Assembly (NCBI GenBank): GCA_015065665.1
Contig: SVPX01000010.1
Span: 1 to 34,481 of the forward strand
Direction: 5' to 3'
DNA: 34,481 nucleotides
Source of the DNA: Oscillospiraceae bacterium
GTDB taxonomy: Bacteria > Bacillota > Clostridia > Oscillospirales > Acutalibacteraceae
A program made the translations under genes and the position numbers. The number at the start of each line of letters is the position of its first letter. Position 1 is the first letter of the stretch. Under the pieces are notes generated by a model that worked only from the letters and a program-made list of their open reading frames with translations, was not told the origin of the DNA and did no database searches. Positions 1 through 7,433 of the stretch are shown in pieces.

Positions 1-3
1 TTT

Positions 4-18
4 AGTACAGGGGGTACT
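4..18 (+). promoter_or_regulatory. Small hairpin with the LCP ribosome binding site in its loop
   Basis: AGTAC (4-8) and GTACT (14-18) can pair around the loop AGGGG (9-13). The loop plus the next G forms the AGGGGG ribosome binding site for the ATG at 24. A 5-bp stem is weak and may be chance, but it would place the Shine-Dalgarno sequence in a loop. Confidence 0.25.
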
Positions 19-23
19 GATTG

Positions 24-1340
24 ATGACCAGCGAACACAATGATAACATCTTAGAAGAAGAAATCACAACAGAGTCTGAAACAGAAACAACTGTAACTGA
101 TAAAACTCAGAGTGAACTTCCTCATGATGACACAGACGATTATGTTTTTGCCCATTACAGAAGACGTGGCAAACATTACAAAAAGAAAAGCAGACACGGT
201 TACTCCAGCAGCGACAACCAGGATGTTGTAAGAAGTCAATCCGAACAGCACTTCAGACACCGCAAAAAATTCACTCTGAGGGACAGGCTTTGGAAAGAGC
301 GCCCCTGGTGGCAGAAACTTCTTATTATACTCGCCTGGATTTTCGGTATATTACTTGCCCTTCTGCTCATTGCAGTTATCGCTTTCTTTGCTCTCAGATA
401 TGCAGGTATCGTAAGACTTACTGACTACGAAAACCTTGATATGACTGCACCGGTTATTGAGAATGCTCAGGTTTCTGTTACAAATAAAGGTCACACCGTT
501 ACCTACAATGGCAAGGAGTATTCCTTTAACGAAGATATGACCAGCATCCTTTGTATCGGTGTTGACAGATATGAACTGGGTGTTGACTCAGGTACAGGCG
601 GACAGGCTGACGCAATTTATATGATTGCCCTTGACACAGTAACAGGCAAAACAAAGATTATTGCTATCCCCCGTGATATCGTAACCGATATCGGTATATA
701 TTCCCCTCAGGGTGAATACCTGAGAACCGAGAAGCAACAGCTCTGCCTTGCTTATGCATACGGAGATGGCAAAAAGACTTCCTGTCTGAACACGACCACA
801 GCTGTTTCCCGTCTTTTCTATCAACTTCCCATCAACTCCTACTACGCAATTAACGCTTCTGCCATTGCCGAGTTGAACGATGCTGTGGGCGGAGTTACTG
901 TCACAATGACCGACAGCACCTTCTATGATATCAACCACGTCCGTCACTTTGAAGGTGAGACCATAACCCTGTACGGACAGAACGCCCACTATTATGTACG
1001 TCAGAGAGAGGTTGCTTATCTGGATTCCTCTACAACCAGAATGAATCATCAGATAAATTATCTGAAAGCCTTTACTTCAAAAACCCTGCAGATGACAAAA
1101 GAGGATATTACAACACCCATTGCTCTGTACAACATTATCGCAGAAAACTCAGAGACTAACCTGACTCCTGCAACTATCACAGCCTTTGCTACAACTGTGG
1201 TATCAAGCGGTATATCCAATATTGACTTTGTAACAGTTCCCGGAGAACTTATCAGCGGCGGAACTTATGCAGAGTATGTAGTTGATGAAGCAGGACTTTA
1301 TGAACTTATCCTTGACACCTACTACACACCTGTAAACTGA
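24..1340 (+). CDS. LytR-CpsA-Psr (LCP) family cell-envelope ligase
   Basis: LCP proteins transfer lipid-linked polymers such as wall teichoic acid or capsule onto peptidoglycan outside the membrane. The 438-residue product has an acidic then very basic cytoplasmic N-terminus (about 1-95), one membrane helix (about 99-125) and an extracellular LCP domain (about 172-400). Within the domain, ILCIGVD, GQADAIYMIALD and the conserved IPRD arginine motif are visible, and near the end YVRQRE...RMNHQ, matching the usual R-x-R...R-x-x-Q block. I chose the ATG at 24, with AGGGGG nine bases upstream; a TTG at 21 is in frame. It is followed by its own terminator, so it appears to be the last gene of its unit. 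The polymer it attaches is unknown. The polysaccharide locus near the window end is 29 kb away, so a link is only inference. Confidence 0.9.
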   Translation: MTSEHNDNILEEEITTESETETTVTDKTQSELPHDDTDDYVFAHYRRRGKHYKKKSRHGYSSSDNQDVVRSQSEQHFRHRKKFTLRDRLWKERPWWQKLLIILAWIFGILLALLLIAVIAFFALRYAGIVRLTDYENLDMTAPVIENAQVSVTNKGHTVTYNGKEYSFNEDMTSILCIGVDRYELGVDSGTGGQADAIYMIALDTVTGKTKIIAIPRDIVTDIGIYSPQGEYLRTEKQQLCLAYAYGDGKKTSCLNTTTAVSRLFYQLPINSYYAINASAIAELNDAVGGVTVTMTDSTFYDINHVRHFEGETITLYGQNAHYYVRQREVAYLDSSTTRMNHQINYLKAFTSKTLQMTKEDITTPIALYNIIAENSETNLTPATITAFATTVVSSGISNIDFVTVPGELISGGTYAEYVVDEAGLYELILDTYYTPVN

Positions 1341-1363
1341 ACACACTGATAAAAGTCATAAAG

Positions 1364-1396
1364 AAAAGCAGTACAAAATGTACTGCTTTTTTGTTT
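1364..1396 (+). terminator. Rho-independent terminator after the LCP gene
   Basis: A perfect 12-bp stem, AAAAGCAGTACA (1364-1375) with TGTACTGCTTTT (1379-1390), has a 3-base loop and runs into a T-rich tail. It starts 23 bases after the LCP stop codon. Confidence 0.9.
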
Positions 1397-1404
1397 TGCT
1401 AAGA

Positions 1405-1435
1405 TATAAAAAGGAGAGGCAAACGCCTCTCCCTT
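1405..1435 (-). terminator. Rho-independent terminator after the AraC gene
   Basis: GGAGAGGC (1413-1420) pairs with GCCTCTCC (1425-1432). Read on the minus strand it is followed by a T6 run (1407-1412 as A on plus). It lies just past the stop of the minus-strand regulator, so two convergent terminators sit back to back here. Confidence 0.85.
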
Positions 1436-1456
1436 ATAGTTAAAAATATTAACCTG

Positions 1457-2335
1457 TTATATACGTCTGATTTCAGAGATTGAGGGAATATCGTGATACT
1501 GTCTTACATACTCGCTGAGTGTGCAGTTGTAAACGCTCTTGAATGCAGCAATAAATGCCTTAACGCTGGGGAAGCCGTTTTCAACAGCCGCTCTTGTCTC
1601 AGATATACCGCTTGTCTGGATATCACGCAGAGCATGCTCAAGACGAACAAGGTTAAGATACTGCTTGAAAGTCTTTCTTGTGTTCTGCTTGAAGTAACGG
1701 GAAAAATATGTAGGAGTCAGACCAACGTGAGATGCAATCTCACCAAGTGTGATACGCTCTCTGAAGTTCAGCTTGATGTAATCAATAGCCTTCTTTGCGT
1801 ACTCCAGCTCCTCATGCTCAATCTCGGTATGAGTCTTTGTTCTCTCTACAAGACACTTTGTACAAAGTTCAATGAGAATCTGTGTCATTGCAGATGTAAT
1901 TTTAAGGTCTGTAAAATCCCCCTGCTCCTCAACGCAATCAACGATAAGGTCAAGCTGTCTTTTGATTTCAGCCTTTGCTGTGGGGTCTTTCTCAATGTCA
2001 AAACTGAAGGACTCAAAATCATCAAAGTATGCTTTGATGAAGTTGTAGGAATAAAGAACAACCAGATACTTTACGTTTTCTGCAGGGTCCTTGCCACAGG
2101 TCTGATGAATATCATCATTGTTAACAACAATGTACTCACCGTCAGAAAGTGTAAAATCCTCGTTGTTGGACATAACCCACAGGTCGCCCTTAAGAACATA
2201 ATCAATCTCAATGTTCTTATGCCAGTGCTTATTTGTAAAGCACTCCTGACCGGGTTTGTCAAAAAGGGTTACTTTGCCGGGAAGATTATCATCCGCGGAT
2301 ACGATCTCATACTTGTACCTATAATTCTTTGCCAT
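1457..2335 (-). CDS. AraC/XylS family transcriptional regulator with cupin sensor domain
   Basis: A 292-residue cytoplasmic DNA-binding regulator. The N-terminal part (about 30-100) reads as a cupin-type ligand-binding barrel (HWHKNIEIDYVLKG..., SDGEYIVVNNDDIHQT). The C-terminal ~100 residues hold two helix-turn-helix units (ITLGEIASHVGLTPTYFSRYFKQ, then the second helix pair ending YNCTLSEYVRQY) typical of AraC proteins that control carbohydrate use. The second HTH is less canonical than usual (GFPSVKAFIAAFKSVYNCT rather than GF.d.syFsr.FKk..G.tP). The start is set by AAGGTGG four bases before the ATG at 2335. It is transcribed divergently from the metallo-hydrolase gene at 2593 and has its own terminator. 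No sugar-uptake operon is adjacent, so the ligand and targets cannot be named. Confidence 0.9.
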   Translation of the reverse strand: MAKNYRYKYEIVSADDNLPGKVTLFDKPGQECFTNKHWHKNIEIDYVLKGDLWVMSNNEDFTLSDGEYIVVNNDDIHQTCGKDPAENVKYLVVLYSYNFIKAYFDDFESFSFDIEKDPTAKAEIKRQLDLIVDCVEEQGDFTDLKITSAMTQILIELCTKCLVERTKTHTEIEHEELEYAKKAIDYIKLNFRERITLGEIASHVGLTPTYFSRYFKQNTRKTFKQYLNLVRLEHALRDIQTSGISETRAAVENGFPSVKAFIAAFKSVYNCTLSEYVRQYHDIPSISEIRRI

Positions 2336-2536
2336 AAAACCACCTTGATTCTTTGATTATTATTATCCTATGGCAGTATATTATCATAAAGATTTCGCTT
2401 GTTTGTTCTTCTGTAGAATTAAAATAGCGAATTTAGCATTTTTTTGCACAATCCCCAAGAAAATTAAATTGAGCTTAACCTTTTTTATCTTTTTTAGAAA
2501 AATACCCACACTTTACCTGTCCGCATCAAATATAAA

Positions 2537-2565
2537 TTGAAAACCTGATATTTATAATATATAAT
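2537..2565 (+). promoter_or_regulatory. Sigma-A-type promoter for the metallo-hydrolase gene
   Basis: TTGAAA (2537-2542) and TATAAT (2560-2565) are separated by exactly 17 bases. Transcription would start near 2572, about 20 bases before the ATG at 2593, with AGGAGGA just upstream of that codon. The remaining divergent spacer back to 2336 is AT-rich; I see no other clear signal there. Confidence 0.7.
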
Positions 2566-2592
2566 TATTCATATAAAGCCACAGGAGGAAAT

Positions 2593-3672
2593 ATGAAAAA
2601 ACTACTTACAATTATCTCTTTTGTTCTTATAACCTGCCTTGTGCTGTGCATAGGTGTTCAGTATGCAATATGGAGATTTGACCTTTTTGAAGAAGATGAG
2701 CCAGTCCTTGGAACTGATCCCCCGCTCACCCTGCACTTCATCGATGTGGGACAGGGCGACTGCACCCTCATTGAGTCACAGGGACATTACGCCCTCATTG
2801 ATGCAGGAGAATACTCAGAGCGGAACAAGGTTATGAAATATCTTACCGAAGAAGGGGTAGAAAGTCTTGACTTTATAATCTCCACCCATCCTCACTCAGA
2901 CCATTGCGGTGGACTTTCTGATGTTATCAGACGCTACAATCCACCTTTTATGCTCTCTCCCAACGCAGATTCAGACTCACCATCCTGGGAGTATGTACTT
3001 GATGCAGCAGACGAGAGAGGTGTTGAATATATAACTCCCGAGCCTTATGATACATATCAGATAGGGGCAGCTACTCTGACTATCCTCTCTCCCTCATCGG
3101 ACGCTATATACTCAAACCTTAACAACTACTCCATTGTGTCTATGGTTGAATATGAGGATTCATCATTTCTGATCACGGGTGACGCGGAATATCTTGTAGA
3201 GAATGAGTTGATGCGAAGCGGTTACGACCTGTCTGCTGATGTGCTAAGATGCGGTCATCACGGCAGTTCCAGTAGCACCAATGAGCGGTTTGTAAAAGCC
3301 GTAGACCCTGACGCAGCAATTATCAGTTGCGGCAAGGATAATGATTACGGACATCCACATATAGAAACAACCACAGTACTTAACAAGTACCAAATCCCCA
3401 TATGGCGTACAGATGAAGACTCCAATATTATTGCCGAGACAGACGGCAAGGAAATCTATATTTATTCAAAAGACGAAGAAGCAGACGTTGAAACAGACAC
3501 AGTAGATATCAATTACAAAGGATACATCGGCAACAAAAGTTCAAAGATTTATCATATGCCCTACTGCGGTTCTGTATCAGAAATGTATCAGAAAAACAAG
3601 GTGTATTTTGAGACAAAAGAAGACGCGGAAAACTCAGGATACAATCCCTGCGGAAGTTGTAAGCCCTACTGA
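2593..3672 (+). CDS. Secreted or membrane-anchored ComEC-type metallo-beta-lactamase-fold hydrolase with Cys-rich C-terminal domain
   Basis: The 359-residue protein begins with a signal-anchor segment (about 4-24), so it should act outside the membrane. Residues 45-290 are a metallo-beta-lactamase fold of the ComEC C-terminal type: HFIDVGQGDCTLI, then the metal ligands in HPHSDH (99-104), then the later CGHHGS histidines. This domain in ComEC is linked to DNA uptake and degradation; stand-alone versions are common and of uncertain substrate. The last ~50 residues (IYHMPYC ... NPCGSC) resemble the small Ada-like metal-binding Cys domain often attached to secreted nucleases. No ComEC membrane channel is present, so it is not a competence transporter. 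The FkbM gene follows after 25 bases and is probably co-transcribed. Confidence 0.85.
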   Translation: MKKLLTIISFVLITCLVLCIGVQYAIWRFDLFEEDEPVLGTDPPLTLHFIDVGQGDCTLIESQGHYALIDAGEYSERNKVMKYLTEEGVESLDFIISTHPHSDHCGGLSDVIRRYNPPFMLSPNADSDSPSWEYVLDAADERGVEYITPEPYDTYQIGAATLTILSPSSDAIYSNLNNYSIVSMVEYEDSSFLITGDAEYLVENELMRSGYDLSADVLRCGHHGSSSSTNERFVKAVDPDAAIISCGKDNDYGHPHIETTTVLNKYQIPIWRTDEDSNIIAETDGKEIYIYSKDEEADVETDTVDINYKGYIGNKSSKIYHMPYCGSVSEMYQKNKVYFETKEDAENSGYNPCGSCKPY

Positions 3673-3697
3673 TTACACCCTATAAGAAGGTGAATAA

Positions 3698-4756
3698 ATG
3701 CTTAATAATATTCTCTCCCTTAACTCATCCTGGGAGGTACTGGCAAAAACAAATAAACCTATTATCCTCTATGGCACAGGCAACGGCGCTGATATTGTCA
3801 TTGACGAGCTTTGTCGTCTGGGAGTGAAAATCTCGGAGGTTGCCGCATCTGAGGGTTTTGTCCGCAAAAGAGATTTCCGCGGATTTACAGTCAAAAGCAT
3901 TAAGGACATTACAGAAATCTATGAGGATTTTATTATAATCCTTGGCTTTGCATCCTCTATTCCCCAGGTTATGGAGGATATAAAGTCACTCTCAGAAAAG
4001 CACCGGGTGATTATGCCTGTGGTGCCTGTGTTCGGCAATACTATTTTCAATCGTAGGTATCTGGAAACGCACATTGACGAACTTATAAACATCAGAGATA
4101 TGCTCTGTGATGAGGAATCAAAGAGAATCTTTGATAATATGATTCTCTTTCATTTTACAGGCGAACTCAAATATCTTTTCAATTCGGAAAGCACAAGAGA
4201 ATCCGCCCTCACAGATATACTCAGACTCACAGACAAAGAAGATATGCTGGATTTAGGTGCATACAGAGGTGACACCATAGAGGAACTTATAAACCTCACA
4301 GGAGGGTATTCCTCTGTACTTTCATTGGAGCCTGATAAAAAATCTTTTGAAAAGTTATGCGCCTACCTCAAAGACAAAGAGAATACGCAGGCACTCCCCT
4401 ATGCCGTATGGAACTGTGAGAAGGAACTTGTATTCTCAGGTGGAGGCGGCAGACAAAGCGCCCTCTCGCAAAACGGCAAATACACAGTACAGGCAGTAGC
4501 CGTTGACAGCATTACAAATGACAAAAAAATCACCTATGTAAAAATGGATGTTGAGGGTGTGGAGAAAGAGGCGATGGAAGGTATGCAGATTCTTCTGAAA
4601 TCACAAAAGCCAAAACTCAGTATCGCTTGTTATCACCGCACCGAGGATTTATGCACACTTATCCCCCTGATAAAATCCATAAATCCCACCTACAGAATCC
4701 ACCTGCGACACCACCCCTACATCCCATTCTGGGACACAAACCTATATTGCGTATAA
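3698..4756 (+). CDS. FkbM-family SAM-dependent methyltransferase with N-terminal Rossmann-like domain
   Basis: The 352-residue product looks like two domains. Residues ~20-140 (PIILYGTGNGADIVIDEL..., FIIILGFAS) look like a small nucleotide-binding fold such as precedes sugar-modifying enzymes. Residues ~180-350 are an FkbM methyltransferase: DLGAYRGDT as the SAM-binding glycine motif, SLEPD as the acidic ribose-binding residue, and VKMDVEGVEKEAMEG, the family signature. FkbM enzymes O-methylate sugars or polyketides. The start is an ATG after AGAAGGTGA, 25 bases downstream of the hydrolase stop. Substrate is unknown. It sits apart from the polysaccharide genes at the window end, so a role in glycan methylation is only a guess. 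Confidence 0.85.
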   Translation: MLNNILSLNSSWEVLAKTNKPIILYGTGNGADIVIDELCRLGVKISEVAASEGFVRKRDFRGFTVKSIKDITEIYEDFIIILGFASSIPQVMEDIKSLSEKHRVIMPVVPVFGNTIFNRRYLETHIDELINIRDMLCDEESKRIFDNMILFHFTGELKYLFNSESTRESALTDILRLTDKEDMLDLGAYRGDTIEELINLTGGYSSVLSLEPDKKSFEKLCAYLKDKENTQALPYAVWNCEKELVFSGGGGRQSALSQNGKYTVQAVAVDSITNDKKITYVKMDVEGVEKEAMEGMQILLKSQKPKLSIACYHRTEDLCTLIPLIKSINPTYRIHLRHHPYIPFWDTNLYCV

Positions 4757-4760
4757 AAGC

Positions 4761-4800
4761 AAACGGCACACACAGATATACTTCTGCGTGTGCCGTTTTT
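4761..4800. terminator. Terminator between convergent FkbM and dockerin genes
   Basis: CGGCACACACAG (4764-4775) pairs, with one mismatch, to CTGCGTGTGCCG (4784-4795), flanked by AAA on the left and TTTTT on the right. Plus-strand readout ends in T5; minus-strand readout ends in a weaker T-rich stretch. It probably serves both genes. Confidence 0.8.
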
Positions 4801-4816
4801 ATCACTCAGTATTCAA

Positions 4817-5845
4817 TTAAAATTCTATCCCTGCGATGTACTTCTGAATATCCGTGGCATCTTTGATACTTTCTTCTCCATCACGATTAAAATCAGAGAT
4901 AAACTTTGGCAGATTAGAACCTCCTGCATAACCAAAATCCAGATAACCACCGTTATCATAGCCTTCTATCTCTGCAATAGACTTCTGAATATATGTTGCA
5001 TCCTTTATTGTTAAAGTTCTGTCGCCATCCGTATCACCGATAAGTCTGCCCAGTTTTCCCTCTGTAAAGACTTTTTCTATTCCGGGAATGTTCTTATGAT
5101 ACGCAGTTGTAAGTGAATACAGTTCATTTGTTTCGGGGATAAAGATTGCCTTACCAAATTCAAAAGGTACGTTTGTGCTTGGATAATCAAACATTACATA
5201 GTCACCAAAGACTCTTCCTACAGAAGCATCAAGAACAAAATTGGTATTTACGGAAAGAACTACATAATCAGGAGTTGCTCCCTCTGTATCGCAGTTTTCA
5301 GGAGAATAATATTCGTATCCCTCATAGTAATCAACATACAACGAGAAATCAGAGGCATTTTCACTAAGAACTCGTGGCAACACCAGATCCGCATACTTAT
5401 CTTCGTTTTTCACATTAACACAGGTGAGATATCCCCCTCCTCCAAGTTTCTCTCTAATGGGAGACAAGTCGCTTAAACAACCCTTCTCATACGCTTCTTC
5501 CAATGTATAAATACCATCTTCAGCAGAAACATACACTCCAAGGTCATAGGGATAATAAGCCCAACCTGTATACACACGCCAATCGCCGATGGCTTTGTAT
5601 ACATCTTTTCTTTCGGCACCAAGCCACTTGCAGGAACCAAAAAACAATTCAACTCCATCTATCTTCAAAGTATATCCAATACGAACCTTATCCCCTTCAG
5701 AGGGTTTCTTATCATCAGGCAGAATCTCTACACAATAGTCATAGAACTTCTCCTCAAGTAAGGTGTTGGTATCAACAGCGGATACAGAAACACAAGTTCC
5801 AAAAACTAGAATCAATACAAATACAAAACTTATAATTTTCTTCAT
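4817..5845 (-). CDS. Secreted dockerin-containing protein with two copies of an unrecognised module
   Basis: A 342-residue exported protein: signal peptide at 1-23 (ending VSVSA), no recognisable catalytic domain, and a C-terminal type I dockerin (about 268-342). The dockerin has two calcium-loop repeats, GDTDGDRTLTIKDATYIQK and DFNRDGEESIKDATDIQK, separated by a longer than usual linker. Dockerins bind cohesins in cellulosome-like assemblies. Two internal stretches, about residues 87-130 and 214-258, resemble each other and one stretch in the neighbouring dockerin protein (pattern GD[WYF], then a conserved xxIPExxxLxxLxxAx-like segment). The gene starts 29 bases after the stop of the upstream dockerin gene, with AGGTGAT before the ATG, so the two form an operon of paralogues. 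What the N-terminal modules bind or do is unknown. Confidence 0.85.
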   Translation of the reverse strand: MKKIISFVFVLILVFGTCVSVSAVDTNTLLEEKFYDYCVEILPDDKKPSEGDKVRIGYTLKIDGVELFFGSCKWLGAERKDVYKAIGDWRVYTGWAYYPYDLGVYVSAEDGIYTLEEAYEKGCLSDLSPIREKLGGGGYLTCVNVKNEDKYADLVLPRVLSENASDFSLYVDYYEGYEYYSPENCDTEGATPDYVVLSVNTNFVLDASVGRVFGDYVMFDYPSTNVPFEFGKAIFIPETNELYSLTTAYHKNIPGIEKVFTEGKLGRLIGDTDGDRTLTIKDATYIQKSIAEIEGYDNGGYLDFGYAGGSNLPKFISDFNRDGEESIKDATDIQKYIAGIEF

Positions 5846-5874
5846 AAAATCACCTCATTTGAAAATTGCGTTAA

Positions 5875-6564
5875 TCAGTATTCTATCCCTGCGATGTACT
5901 TCTGAATATCCGTGGCATCTTTGATTGTTACATCTTCGTCTTTGTCAAAGTCGTATACAAGGCGGTTGTAATCCCCTAACGAAACTTTGGGATATTTCAA
6001 ACCTGCCACACATTTCTGAATACAGGTTGCATCCTTGATTGTAAGTTCAAAATCTCCGTCACAATCGCCAACCTTAGCAATAGAGTAAGGTATTGTTTTC
6101 ATTCCTTCTTCTATTCCGTTAAGTTCTGTTGCAATTGCTTCTTCAAGAGTCAGCAATTTGTTTTCAGCAGGAATATAGAACATATATCCGTGAATATATG
6201 GAGAATATGGACCTGTAACAACAGCAAAATCACCTATATAACTATCAACTAATATAGTTTGAACAAGGCAAAGGTAAACATCAACCATTATATAATCAGG
6301 AGTTGTTTCTGTTGAGCTTTTCTCCTCTGAATAATACATAAACTCCTCGGAGTAGCAATATGAATCACTAGGATTTTCAAAATCATCTGATGCTTCATTA
6401 TTATACAAATCAGGATATTTCAACTCAAGCAATTCAAATATCTTGTCTTTATACATATAGCTCGGTTCCTCTGTGTATGCACCGACACTGATTGCGGAAA
6501 AGCTAACAAACAGAATTGAAACAATTAATACAAAAGACAGAATTCTTATATTCGATTTCTTCAT
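5875..6564 (-). CDS. Small secreted dockerin-containing protein
   Basis: A 229-residue protein with a signal peptide (about 1-29), an acidic Tyr-rich region (30-85), one copy of the module shared with its neighbour (about 88-156, TTPDYIMVDVYLC... GDFAVVTG... FYIPAENKLLTLEEA), and a C-terminal type I dockerin (166-229; GDCDGDFELTIKDATCIQK and DFDKDEDVTIKDATDIQK). Asp-rich loops and the KDAT.IQK helices are well conserved, so calcium and cohesin binding are expected. There is no glycoside hydrolase, esterase or carbohydrate-binding signature. It is the first gene of a two-gene operon. The region reads visibly more AT-rich than the neighbouring housekeeping genes. It may be a scaffold-bound adhesin or ligand-binding protein, but that is inference. 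Confidence 0.85.
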   Translation of the reverse strand: MKKSNIRILSFVLIVSILFVSFSAISVGAYTEEPSYMYKDKIFELLELKYPDLYNNEASDDFENPSDSYCYSEEFMYYSEEKSSTETTPDYIMVDVYLCLVQTILVDSYIGDFAVVTGPYSPYIHGYMFYIPAENKLLTLEEAIATELNGIEEGMKTIPYSIAKVGDCDGDFELTIKDATCIQKCVAGLKYPKVSLGDYNRLVYDFDKDEDVTIKDATDIQKYIAGIEY

Positions 6565-6719
6565 AAAATCACCTCATAAGATTTATTTTGAAAAAGCAGT
6601 TTTTCCCTTCTTCACTACTTAGACGCAAATTTTCAAAAAAGACTCACAGTAAATTAAAAAAAAGTTTCAGAATTTTTCAAAACAGCAAGGGGAAAATAAA
6701 CTGCCTTTCTTACAAGTTA

Positions 6720-6728
6720 ATTATACCA
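6720..6728 (-). promoter_or_regulatory. Extended -10 promoter for the dockerin operon
   Basis: Read on the minus strand, TGGTATAAT contains a perfect TATAAT (6725-6720) preceded by the TGn extension. The -35 region is poor. This gives a leader of about 150 bases before the first dockerin ATG at 6564. The leader is A/T-rich; I saw no known riboswitch in it. The gap 6565-6820 otherwise holds nothing I recognise. Confidence 0.55.
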
Positions 6729-6820
6729 CCTGTAAAATAAAAAGTAAGGAGTTTACACTCCTAATACTAATTTTTGTACTGTTGCATAAATCATTTCCGA
6801 TTTAGTTGTGTGTATTAAAC

Positions 6821-6850
6821 AAGGCACCTGTTATATTGCACAGGTGCCTT
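6821..6850 (-). terminator. Hairpin terminator after the thioredoxin gene
   Basis: A perfect 11-bp stem, AAGGCACCTGT (6821-6831) with ACAGGTGCCTT (6840-6850), begins three bases past the thioredoxin stop codon. The tail on the minus strand (TTGTTTAAT-like) is only moderately T-rich. Confidence 0.6.
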
Positions 6851-6853
6851 CTG

Positions 6854-7183
6854 TTATATCTGTGCCTTTTGCACAGGGGTTTTATTGATAAGCTTGTAAA
6901 TCTCCGCTTTTGTAAGAGCTCCTGTCTTTCGTGCCTTTACCTCACCTTGAGAAACAAAAAGGGTTGTAGGAACACCCCTTACATTATACTTCCTTGCAAG
7001 GTCGGGGTTCTCCTCAATATTCACCACATAAAATTTTACATCAGAAAGTTCCTCTGCCACAGCTTTAAGAACAGTCTCTGTACCTTTGCAGAATCCGCAC
7101 CAAGGAGCAGTAAAGGTCACCACCCCATCCGACTTACTGTTTATTACTTCCCTTTCAAAATTCTGTGAACCGATTTCTCTCAT
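6854..7183 (-). CDS. Thioredoxin
   Basis: A 109-residue cytoplasmic thioredoxin-fold protein for thiol-disulfide exchange. The active site is WCGFC (Cys29 and Cys32) rather than the usual WCGPC, and the cis-proline motif GVPTT (Pro72) is present. Length and the pattern around VVTFTAPWC and FYVVNIEENPDLARKYNVRG are typical for the family. There is no signal peptide. GGAGG seven bases before the ATG at 7183 supports the start. No thioredoxin reductase or partner gene is next to it. The Phe in the active site in place of Pro would be expected to shift the redox potential, as in other CGFC-type members; that is inference. Confidence 0.9.
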   Translation of the reverse strand: MREIGSQNFEREVINSKSDGVVTFTAPWCGFCKGTETVLKAVAEELSDVKFYVVNIEENPDLARKYNVRGVPTTLFVSQGEVKARKTGALTKAEIYKLINKTPVQKAQI

Positions 7184-7299
7184 ACATAATCCTCCTGCAC
7201 TTTTCTTTTAGTATGTGCTATGGAGGATTTTTTATTTATCAAAAGGATGCCCCCTGAATGACTAAAGCCAACTCTCCCTCTTAGGGTAAGTGGGACTAA

Positions 7300-7329
7300 G
7301 GGGCGTCGAAGGCGCCGCCCCCTACGATG
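7300..7329 (-). repeat. REP-like palindrome, variant of the 17.8-kb repeats
   Basis: On the minus strand this reads CATCGTAGGG followed by a GGGGCG...CGCCCC palindrome around the loop GCGCCTTCGA. The element at 17791-17820 reads CATCGTAGGG then a GGACCG...CGGTCC palindrome around GCGTCCTCGA. Over 30 positions 24 match. Four of the six differences are two paired changes that keep the stem; the other two are in the loop. It lies in the thioredoxin upstream region, with no transposase nearby. Confidence 0.7.
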
Positions 7330-7340
7330 CCCCAAGGTAA

Positions 7341-7379
7341 AAACAAAAAACTCCGACAAGGAATAATCCTTATCGGAGT
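7341..7379 (-). terminator. Rho-independent terminator of the transketolase operon
   Basis: CTCCGACAAGGA (7351-7362) pairs, with one mismatch, to TCCTTATCGGAG (7367-7378). On the minus strand the hairpin is followed by T6 (A run at 7345-7350). It lies 55 bases past the stop of the C-terminal transketolase gene. Confidence 0.9.
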
Positions 7380-7433
7380 ATTTTATCATTATTAAATCAG
7401 AATCCTTTTTAACCGAGGAGAACCGATAAAGAA

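Noticed and set aside
1493..2356. Long plus-strand reading frame opposite the AraC gene (287 codons)
   Set aside because: It mirrors the regulator's coding strand, is rich in Leu/Cys/Val as antisense frames are, and has no family features. The same holds for long antisense frames opposite transketolase, gltX, glnS, secA and glmS.
7180..7389. A 69-codon minus-strand reading frame between thioredoxin and transketolase
   Set aside because: It runs through the transketolase terminator and the REP palindrome, and its Arg/Gly-rich translation comes from repeat sequence. No ribosome binding site fits.
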